Positions 1 to 5,973 of a stretch of 20,875 nucleotides of DNA are shown here, in pieces (the first letter of the stretch is position 1; the number at the start of each line of letters is the position of its first letter). The stretch comes from JALOAT01 sp041677345. Lineage in GTDB: Bacteria > Pseudomonadota > Gammaproteobacteria > Thiohalomonadales > Thiohalomonadaceae. The notes under the pieces were generated by a model that searched no databases, had not been told where the DNA came from, and worked only from the letters and a program-made list of their open reading frames with translations. The translations under genes and the position numbers were made by a program. The stretch covers positions 1 to 20,875 of the forward strand of contig JBAYQE010000042.1 of assembly GCA_041677345.1 (NCBI GenBank), read 5' to 3'.

Positions 1-395
1 ACTTCCACCATATGGCGGGAGCGCACTTCGTTCTTGAGGTTGAGACCCGCTTCGCGCAGGGCCTCGTTGGTCTCGGCCAACAGGTTGCTGTTTTCGTGCA
101 GCCGCTCGGCGGTTTCGCGGTTGGCAAGCCAGCAGGCCGGGCAGCCCGAGACCATGTCCTGGCCGGGCAGGTGTTGCTCGGCCAGCGCCAGGTTGCGGGC
201 GGAGATGGCCAGGCGCGGCAGCTCGCCGCCCTCGCCGTAGCCGATGGAAGTGCCGCAGCAGTTCCAGTCCGGGATCTCGTTGAGCTGGATGTCCAGCTTG
301 TCGCACATGACCTCGATGGAGGTCAGGTAGTTGGATGCGGTGGCGCCTTTCTGGGAGGTGCAGCCGGGATAGAACGCGTATTGCTTCTTAGCCAT
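1..395 (-). CDS. hdrB: HdrB-like heterodisulfide reductase subunit B (partial, C-terminal part outside window)
   Basis: The first 131 codons are present; the gene continues past position 1. HdrB-type proteins carry CCG domains that bind a noncubane [4Fe-4S] cluster where disulfides or related acceptors are handled. The first complete CCG domain is visible: C12 in YPGCTSQKG, then the pair C46-C47 (WNCCGTS), then C85-P-A-C88. The spacing, C-x33-CC-x37-CxxC, is close to the family pattern. No signal peptide is seen, so it is cytoplasmic. The ATG is preceded by AGGAG with about 11 nt spacing. It starts 17 nt after hdrC, so it is the last visible gene of the qmoA-qmoB-hdrC-hdrB operon. By analogy with Gram-positive sulfate reducers, where hdrBC stands in for qmoC, it is probably part of a Qmo-like complex. 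Whether a second CCG domain follows cannot be seen. Confidence 0.88.
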   Translation of the reverse strand, partial: MAKKQYAFYPGCTSQKGATASNYLTSIEVMCDKLDIQLNEIPDWNCCGTSIGYGEGGELPRLAISARNLALAEQHLPGQDMVSGCPACWLANRETAERLHENSNLLAETNEALREAGLNLKNEVRSRHMVE

Positions 396-412
396 GGATT
401 CGTGTTCTCCTG

Positions 413-1033
413 TCAGGCCAGGCCCTTGCGGCGGTCTTCGATCTCGCGCGCCTTGGCGATCATTTTCTGGAAGCCGGCTTTGTCCTTGCAGGCATGCCCG
501 CCCAGGATTTCCATGGGGTTCAGGCGCTTGGCCTTCATGAGACCGAGGCCGATGCCCTGCATGGCGAGCGCGTTCTTGATCCCCTGCACGAAGCCGTCCT
601 TGAAGTACATGGCCAGCGAGAACTTGAGCTCGTTGACGCGGCCGGTTTTCGCCAGGTTGTTCCAGAACAGGCGCGCGATGGCGCGCGTGGGTTGGCCTTT
701 CGGTGCAAGGCCAAGCCGATGCGCGTAGTTGGCAAGCCCGTGCATGATGTGGGTGATAGGCAGCTTGCGCGGGCAGCGCACGATGCAGTTGTAGCAGGAG
801 GTGCACATCCACATGGAGTCGGACTTCAGCACGTCCTCGCGCTTGCCGGCGCGGATCATCATGAAGATCTTCTGGGGCGAGTGTTCCCAGTGGGGGCCGA
901 GCGGGCAGGACCCGGCACACACGCCGCACTGCATGCACATCTTGACCCAGTGGCCTTCCTCGACACGTTCCTCCACTTCCTTCAGGAAGTTGTTGCGGTA
1001 GCGCGCGACGGCCAGGTTGTTTGCTTCACTCAT
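413..1033 (-). CDS. hdrC: HdrC-like iron-sulfur subunit of Qmo/Hdr complex
   Basis: A 206-residue iron-sulfur protein. Two classical [4Fe-4S] motifs are visible: C33-x2-C36-x2-C39-x3-C43-P and C77-x2-C80-x2-C83-x3-C87-P. No signal peptide or membrane span is apparent, so this is a soluble HdrC and not the fused membrane-bound QmoC, which carries an extra HdrE-like cytochrome b part. Its role would be electron relay between QmoAB flavins and HdrB. The start has GAGGAG about 10 nt upstream. A 130-nt gap separates it from qmoB and contains a strong hairpin. It is 17 nt upstream of hdrB. Length and motif layout are typical of HdrC. The naming is firm at family level; the physiological partner is inferred from the operon. 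Confidence 0.9.
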   Translation of the reverse strand: MSEANNLAVARYRNNFLKEVEERVEEGHWVKMCMQCGVCAGSCPLGPHWEHSPQKIFMMIRAGKREDVLKSDSMWMCTSCYNCIVRCPRKLPITHIMHGLANYAHRLGLAPKGQPTRAIARLFWNNLAKTGRVNELKFSLAMYFKDGFVQGIKNALAMQGIGLGLMKAKRLNPMEILGGHACKDKAGFQKMIAKAREIEDRRKGLA

Positions 1034-1115
1034 CGGGATACTTCTCCTCGATCGTCTGGAGTCGTGAGCCGGGTCGGCGTAAGCATGAACCCGACGTTTC
1101 TCCTTAACCGCTCTT

Positions 1116-1148
1116 GGTCTGGTTAACCCCGGCGGGGCTAACCAGACC
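1116..1148. repeat. Intercistronic hairpin between qmoB and hdrC
   Basis: An inverted repeat with arms of about 15 bp (GGTCTGGTTA then CCCCG, with one mismatch) and almost no loop, lying 15 nt after the qmoB stop codon. No T-run follows on the minus strand, so it is not a standard intrinsic terminator. It could protect the upstream qmoAB mRNA from 3' decay or cause partial termination that sets the QmoAB to HdrCB ratio. A 9-bp direct repeat, ACGTTTAGC at 1150-1158 and 1160-1168, lies beside it and overlaps the qmoB stop. Confidence 0.65.
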
Positions 1149-1163
1149 CACGTTTAGCTACGT

Positions 1164-3407
1164 TTAGCCGAAGCCCTTCATGGGGGAGGGGCCGATGGCG
1201 TTGAGCTGCTCCACGTACTCGTCGATGAGCGTCGCCACCCGGGCGTTGTCGGTGATGGCCACCTCGTGGGTAACCACGCGCTCGGTTTCGAGGCCGAGCT
1301 GCTTCAGGGTGTCGTCGATCTTGCTCATGCGGTAGTACGCCATCTCCGAACCCTTCACGAAGTGGCACTGATAGTCGTCGCCCTTCTTGCAACCCATCAT
1401 CATGATGCCGTCGTAGCCGGAGTTCAGGGCGTCGGTGATCCAGATGGTGTTCACCGAACCGAGGCAGCGCACGGGAATCGCGCGCACGAACGCCGAATAG
1501 ACGTGGCGCTGCAAGCCCGCCATGTCGAGGGCGGGATAGGCGTCGTTTTCGCAGGCGAGGATCAGGATGCGCGGCTTTTCCTCGAACTCGTCGGGGATGT
1601 TAACCGCCTTGATCTGGCTGCCTACCGTGTCGACCGAGTAGTTCTCGAAGGAGATCACGCGCACCGGGCAGGCGCCCATGCAGGTGCCGCAGCGGCGGCA
1701 GCGTGACTCGTTGAACAACGGGAAGCGTTTCTCGTCCTCGTCGATGGCACCGAAAGGACATTCCACCGTGCAGCGCTTGCACTGGGTGCAGCCTTCCAGG
1801 CGCGCGGTGGGGAAGGACAGATCCCAGGCGCGTGGATGGGCGGCACGGCCCTGCGCAGCGTTCTCCGTGGCCTGGATGGCCTTCATGGCCGCGCCGGCGG
1901 CGTCTTCCATGGCCTGTTGCATGTCCATGGGACGACGCACGGGCCCAGCGGCATAGATGCCGGTGCGGCGCGTCTCGTAGGGGAAGCAGATGAAGTGCGA
2001 ATCGTTGAAGCCGTGCTTGAACTGGGGCACATCCGGACCCTGGCGATAGGCCAGCTTGAGCACCGAGACGCTGTGCAATTCCTCGCGCTTGGCCTTGGCT
2101 TCCTCGTCGCCACCCTCGGCCTTGGTGTTCACCTCGGTCCACTCGTCCAGGTTTACACCTGCATTCGGCACCTGGCCGGTGGCGAGTACCACCAGATCGG
2201 CGCTGGCTTCGGTGTCCTCATCCAGGATGAGGTCCTTGAAGCTGACTTGGCAGGAATCGCCGCCGGTCACCTTGGAGGCCTTGCCCTTGGTGAAGATCAC
2301 GCCCTTCTGCTGAGCGCTGCGGTAGAAGTCCTCACCCATGCCCGGCACGCGCAGGTCCTGGTACATGACCACCGTGTCCACATCGGGGTTGGCATCCTTG
2401 AAGTACATGGCCTGCTTGATGCTGGTGGCGCAGCAGTGCCCGGAGCAGTAGGGCAGGTGCTCGCCGCTGTCATCACGCTGGCCAGCACACTGCACGAACA
2501 CCACGGACTTCACTTCCTTGCCGTCGGCACGCTTGATGGGGCCGCCGTTGGCCGCCTTGGCAAGGGCCTCCAGGCCGGCCTGGTCCACCACGTTGGCTTG
2601 GCCGCCGCCCAACTCAGGCAGCTTGTTGAGGTCGTAGGGGGTGAAGCCGGTGGCCTGCACGATGGCGCCCACGGCTTCCTCGACCACGGCGCCGCTCTCC
2701 TGGGCCACCTTCACGTTGAAGCGGCCGGGTGCACCGGCAGTCTCCGCCAGGGTGGCATTCAGATATACCGTGATTTTTGCGTGCTCGGCGATCTGCGCCA
2801 CCATGTCGTCCACACCCGTGGGTTGCGGATCGGCATAGGGCGAGGAAAACGGGACGCGCTTGTGCAGGTTGGCCGCGAAACCGCCCAGTTGGCCGGTCTT
2901 TTCCACCAGCACGACCTCGTAACCCGCATCGGCTGCGGACAGGGCCGCGGTCATGCCGGAGATACCGCCGCCGACCACCAGCACGCGCTTGTTGTCGGCG
3001 CGGTTGGGATTGCCGGCGGGCAATTTCATCTTCTTGACCTCGGCGCAGCCCATGCGCACGTAGTCCTCTGCCATCTCCTGGCGCACTTCGTCGTGTTCGC
3101 TGCCCTCGGCCACCACCCACAGCACACCTTCGCGCAGGTTGGCACGTGAAACGGCGGCGTTGGGGAAACTGAAGGCCTCGGCCTTGGCGCGGCGCGAGCA
3201 GCCGGCGATGCAAAGATGGGTGACGCCATCATTGGCGATGTCGTCGCGGATCATCTGCACACCTTCTTCGTTGCACAGGAAGGGATGGCTCTTGACCACG
3301 GCCATCTTGCCTTCCTTCTGCGCAATCTTTTCCAGTGCCGGCACATCCAGCACGTCACCGATGCCGCAGCCGGAGCAGATGTATGCTGCGAATTTGTTCT
3401 CCGACAT
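1164..3407 (-). CDS. qmoB: QmoB: HdrA-like FAD/Fe-S protein with MvhD-type C-terminus
   Basis: 747 residues, the usual QmoB length. Domains in order: an N-terminal Cys-rich segment (C11, C14, C45, C66, C70); an FAD-binding Rossmann fold with VVGGGISG at 144-151 and a second part around 300-420 with the HdrA-type cysteines C307, C321, C325 and C326; two ferredoxin clusters (C540/C543/C546/C550 and C570/C573/C576/C580); and an MvhD-like C-terminal domain from about 612 with C619, C648, C673 and C681. QmoAB exchange electrons with APS reductase; in sulfur oxidizers the flow is from AprBA toward the quinone pool. The gene starts 2 nt after the qmoA stop, with AGAGGTGG as ribosome binding site inside the end of qmoA, so the two are probably translationally coupled. 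An HdrA2-type electron-bifurcating protein is the main alternative, but the QmoA partner favours QmoB. Confidence 0.9.
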   Translation of the reverse strand: MSENKFAAYICSGCGIGDVLDVPALEKIAQKEGKMAVVKSHPFLCNEEGVQMIRDDIANDGVTHLCIAGCSRRAKAEAFSFPNAAVSRANLREGVLWVVAEGSEHDEVRQEMAEDYVRMGCAEVKKMKLPAGNPNRADNKRVLVVGGGISGMTAALSAADAGYEVVLVEKTGQLGGFAANLHKRVPFSSPYADPQPTGVDDMVAQIAEHAKITVYLNATLAETAGAPGRFNVKVAQESGAVVEEAVGAIVQATGFTPYDLNKLPELGGGQANVVDQAGLEALAKAANGGPIKRADGKEVKSVVFVQCAGQRDDSGEHLPYCSGHCCATSIKQAMYFKDANPDVDTVVMYQDLRVPGMGEDFYRSAQQKGVIFTKGKASKVTGGDSCQVSFKDLILDEDTEASADLVVLATGQVPNAGVNLDEWTEVNTKAEGGDEEAKAKREELHSVSVLKLAYRQGPDVPQFKHGFNDSHFICFPYETRRTGIYAAGPVRRPMDMQQAMEDAAGAAMKAIQATENAAQGRAAHPRAWDLSFPTARLEGCTQCKRCTVECPFGAIDEDEKRFPLFNESRCRRCGTCMGACPVRVISFENYSVDTVGSQIKAVNIPDEFEEKPRILILACENDAYPALDMAGLQRHVYSAFVRAIPVRCLGSVNTIWITDALNSGYDGIMMMGCKKGDDYQCHFVKGSEMAYYRMSKIDDTLKQLGLETERVVTHEVAITDNARVATLIDEYVEQLNAIGPSPMKGFG

Positions 3408-3409
3408 GA

Positions 3410-4711
3410 TTAGGCCACCTCTTTCGAAGACTTTTCCGCCGCAGCGGACTTGTGAATCACCTGGATGGCCTTGAGGCTCGCGGCCGTCGCACTCTGCACG
3501 GAGCGGTTCACATCCAGCGGGCTAGCGGCGCTGCCGGCGCCGAACATGCCGCCATCCTTGGAGCCTTCGATGAAGCTGGATGAGTCGAGAATGATGTCAG
3601 CGGGCAACTGCACACCCTTGACCTCCGGCTCCATGCCCACGGCCAGCACGACCAGGTCGTGTTCGTTGGCGTAGCGGTGATAGCCCTCGGTATTCACGCC
3701 GTGCAGCACGGGATTGCCGTTTTGCTCATTGAGCGCGATGCGCGCCACTTTGGACTTCACGAAACGCACGGTCTTGTCCGCCTGGACCATCTTGTAGAAA
3801 TCCTCGAAGCGGTCGATGGCGCGGATGTCGATGTAGTACACGGTGGAGCTGGCGTCATCACCGAAGGCCTCGTGCACGTACTGGGTCTGCTTGAGCGAGG
3901 CCATGCAGCAGATGCGCGAGCAGTGGCGCAGGTGGTTCTCGTCACGCGAGCCGGCGCACTGGATGAAAGCGACGTTCTTCGCCTCCTGGCCGTCGGAGGG
4001 GCGCAGGATCTTGCCGCCGGTGGGACCGTGCGGGTCGGCCAGGCGCTCGAATTCCACGCTGGTGATGACGTTGGCGAAGCGGTCGTAGCCGTAGGGCTGG
4101 ATCTTCGCCGCATCGTACGGACGCCAGCCGGTGGCCCAGACCACGGAGCCCACCTTCAGGTTAACCGTCTCCTCCTGCATGTCCAGGTCGATCGCATCGA
4201 CCTTGCATGCGGCCTTTGCCTTCTCACCCTCGGGTGTGCCGACGATGGAGGGGTCGAGCACATAGCGCAGGGGGTAGGCCATGGCGTGGGGCAGGTAGGC
4301 GGCCTTGATTTTGTCCAGTCCGTAGTTGAACGGATTGGGGATCTCCGCCGACACGGCCTTGCCGCATTCGCCGCAGCCCGTGCAGTTTTCGTTCACGTAG
4401 CGTGGCGCGAGCTTGAGGGTCACCTCGTAATTGCCCCGCGAGCCCGTCACGGCGGTGACCTCGGTCAAGGTCATCACGCGCACGTTCGGATTGCCCTTGA
4501 TGCGCCGGAGATTGATCTCCATCCCGCAGGTGGGATGACACATCTTGGGGAAATAGCGATAAAGCTGGGCGGTACGTCCGCCAAGCGCGGGGTTTTTCTC
4601 AACCAGGATGACCTGCTTGCCGCATTCGGCGGCCTCGAGGGCCGCGGTCATCCCGGAGATGCCGCCGCCGACGACCAGGATGGTCTGGTTGGTTGCGATT
4701 GGAGCAGTCAT
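3410..4711 (-). CDS. qmoA: QmoA: HdrA-like flavoprotein
   Basis: 433 residues from the ATG at 4711, chosen because GGAGG lies 4 nt upstream. An in-frame TTG at 4750 would add 13 residues but has no ribosome binding site and falls in the probable promoter region. Visible are the FAD motif VVGGGISG (13-20), C58 and C62 in the KMCHPTCGM segment, a Cys cluster C110-x2-C113-x2-C116, and the HdrA-type group C252, C264, C268 and C269 within AGSRDENHLRHCSRICC. The protein lacks the MvhD and second ferredoxin parts seen in QmoB, as expected for QmoA. It is the first gene of the operon and heads qmoB, hdrC and hdrB. Cytoplasmic. The family is secure. The QmoA name rests on the paired short/long HdrA arrangement; aprBA and sat are not in the window. 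Confidence 0.9.
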   Translation of the reverse strand: MTAPIATNQTILVVGGGISGMTAALEAAECGKQVILVEKNPALGGRTAQLYRYFPKMCHPTCGMEINLRRIKGNPNVRVMTLTEVTAVTGSRGNYEVTLKLAPRYVNENCTGCGECGKAVSAEIPNPFNYGLDKIKAAYLPHAMAYPLRYVLDPSIVGTPEGEKAKAACKVDAIDLDMQEETVNLKVGSVVWATGWRPYDAAKIQPYGYDRFANVITSVEFERLADPHGPTGGKILRPSDGQEAKNVAFIQCAGSRDENHLRHCSRICCMASLKQTQYVHEAFGDDASSTVYYIDIRAIDRFEDFYKMVQADKTVRFVKSKVARIALNEQNGNPVLHGVNTEGYHRYANEHDLVVLAVGMEPEVKGVQLPADIILDSSSFIEGSKDGGMFGAGSAASPLDVNRSVQSATAASLKAIQVIHKSAAAEKSSKEVA

Positions 4712-4755
4712 CGAACCTCCGCAAGGATAGGTGCTCGTAAAGAAAGACAAACCAG

Positions 4756-4778
4756 ATTCTATGGCGGCACGTCCGCCA
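4756..4778 (-). promoter_or_regulatory. Candidate qmo operon promoter -10 and adjacent operator-like inverted repeat
   Basis: On the minus strand a TAGAAT hexamer (4756-4761, one mismatch from TATAAT) lies about 45 nt before the qmoA ATG. It directly abuts a perfect inverted repeat TGGCGG-N5-CCGCCA (4762-4778) in the place of the -10/-35 spacer. No good -35 hexamer is present 17 nt upstream, which fits an activator-dependent promoter. A second perfect inverted repeat, TTCTAT-N6-ATAGAA, lies farther upstream at 4804-4821. Function is inferred only from position and symmetry. Confidence 0.4.
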
Positions 4779-4931
4779 GGGCTTCACTTCCGAGCCAAAA
4801 TGTTTCTATTAAGCGATAGAAGTGGTGAATGGAACTAACGTTTTGGTAAATGTTTAGATATCGTCCATCTGCGCAAAAGCGCCGTTGGAGAGGTGTTGGG
4901 CATCCGTTAGGCGGGCTAAGCGGCTCCGGAT

Positions 4932-5447
4932 TCAATCCGGTGTGGCCCGGATATCGAAGGTCATGGCCCCCAGATCACCCATGATCCAAGTGGCGGCGGG
5001 CGCGCCAAGCCCGGCGACGGTGCCCGGGTTGACCAGCCAGCTGAGGCCACCCTTTACATGCGCCTGCTGGCGTACCACGGGTTCGTGGCTGTGGCCGCAA
5101 CACACCAGATCGTAGTCGCCGGTGCAAGCCATGGCATGGCCGTAATGCGGATAGTGGGTGACGAAGATCCTGCGCCCGCCCAGTTCGATTTCGGCGTCAT
5201 GACCGTGGTAGATGAACAGGCCGTTGGAATTGCACGCGATGCGTGCGATGGCGACCGGATCACCCAGGTTGTTGCCATGCACCGCGTGGATGGGCAAGCC
5301 CAGTTTCAGCGAGGCCTTCAGCGTGTTGCCGCCGATGAGGTCGCCGCAGTGGATGACCATTGAGGCCCCTTCGTCGGCGGCGGCCTGGATGGCCTGGGCC
5401 AGCATGGGGCCGCGGTCGTGGCTGTCAGAAACGATACAGATCTTCAT
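4932..5447 (-). CDS. YfcE/MJ0936-type metallophosphoesterase
   Basis: 171 residues, the usual size for the small YfcE-like phosphodiesterase family of calcineurin-like metallophosphoesterases. The dinuclear metal-site motifs appear in order: D8-x-H10 (SDSHD), G35-D36 (HCGDLIGG), G58-N59 (HGNN), H98 (VTHYPHYGH) and G118-H119-S120-H121. No signal peptide, so cytoplasmic. Family members hydrolyse phosphodiesters such as bis-pNPP in vitro; the natural substrate here cannot be told. Its ATG overlaps the stop of the upstream 132-residue protein in an ATGA arrangement and has no ribosome binding site of its own, so it is probably translated by coupling. It ends about 150 nt before the qmo promoter region. 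A perfect CCGGATT-C-AATCCGG repeat spans its stop codon (4926-4940). Confidence 0.85.
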   Translation of the reverse strand: MKICIVSDSHDRGPMLAQAIQAAADEGASMVIHCGDLIGGNTLKASLKLGLPIHAVHGNNLGDPVAIARIACNSNGLFIYHGHDAEIELGGRRIFVTHYPHYGHAMACTGDYDLVCCGHSHEPVVRQQAHVKGGLSWLVNPGTVAGLGAPAATWIMGDLGAMTFDIRATPD

Positions 5448-5842
5448 ACGATGAGGGGGCCGTTGTAGTCGTCTTCGAAATCCAGCGCCGTCATGCCCGA
5501 GCGGATGCCCTTCATCTGCCGCTCGTGGTCGGACTGTACCTGCAGCAGGGTGACGATGCAGTCGCCGAGGTTGTCGAACTCCTCCTTCCCGGTACCGAAC
5601 TGCTGGGCCTCGGAATAGAAGAACTGTGCGCGGAAGCGTGAATTCCCCGTCTTGAATACCACGAAATGGGCGCCGCGCTCTTCCCAGTAGATGGCAGGGC
5701 AGAGCGTGAGCTCGTCACTGTCGGGTTCGAGCTCGAGCTCCGCCTCGGCGTCCTCCAGGGTGACCTGGCGGCCGTAGCGCTCGAACAGCGCCTGGGCAAC
5801 CAGTTGGCGCTCCGTGGGTGAAAAATCGGCAATCGTCTTCAT
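5444..5842 (-). CDS. Hypothetical acidic protein coupled to phosphoesterase
   Basis: 132 residues from the ATG at 5842. A TTG at 5866 would add eight residues but lies on a palindrome and has no ribosome binding site, whereas GGGG sits 8 nt before the ATG. I do not recognise the family. The N-terminal third looks helical (TERQLVAQALFERYG), followed by a very acidic stretch around 30-45 rich in Glu and Asp. A beta-rich part with LCPAIYWEE and a run of aromatic residues (FVVFKTGNSRFRAQFFY) comes next, and a helical C-terminus closes it. No signal peptide or membrane span. Its stop overlaps the start of the phosphoesterase by 4 nt, so the two form one transcription unit diverging from soeA. It may be a partner or regulator of the phosphoesterase, but nothing in the sequence proves this. 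Confidence 0.7.
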   Translation of the reverse strand: MKTIADFSPTERQLVAQALFERYGRQVTLEDAEAELELEPDSDELTLCPAIYWEERGAHFVVFKTGNSRFRAQFFYSEAQQFGTGKEEFDNLGDCIVTLLQVQSDHERQMKGIRSGMTALDFEDDYNGPLIV

Positions 5843-5863
5843 CGTGTATCCCCGTTTATGACC

Positions 5864-5940
5864 CAAGAAAATTTTCTTGCGTTGTTAAACTTGGTCCAGC
5901 CTTGTAAGAATATCCTTATGTGCTTACTTGGTCATATTAA
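5864..5940. promoter_or_regulatory. Divergent regulatory region between the hypothetical gene and soeA
   Basis: The 131-nt gap 5843-5973 is clearly AT-richer than its flanks and holds several symmetric signals. There is a perfect 16-bp palindrome CAAGAAAATTTTCTTG at 5864-5879. A direct repeat ACTTGGTC lies at 5889-5896 and 5926-5933. Between them is GTAAG-N14-CTTAC (5904-5927), with an inner TAAG-N6-CTTA. Promoters for both directions must lie here, but I cannot assign -35/-10 hexamers with confidence. The arrangement suggests binding of at least one regulator controlling soeABC. No recognisable Shine-Dalgarno precedes the soeA ATG. Confidence 0.4.
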
Positions 5941-5973
5941 GACTTCCTAATCCTCCAACCTAGACGACTCATC

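Noticed and set aside
1836..3149. 437-codon plus-strand frame opposite qmoB
   Set aside because: Low-complexity Gly/His/Leu/Val translation typical of antisense shadows; qmoB is complete on the other strand.
4712..4750. TTG start giving a longer QmoA
   Set aside because: No ribosome binding site, and it lies directly next to the probable -10 box; the ATG at 4711 has GGAGG at good spacing.
3659..4819. 386-codon plus-strand frame opposite qmoA
   Set aside because: Antisense shadow of a complete flavoprotein gene, with no recognisable motif.
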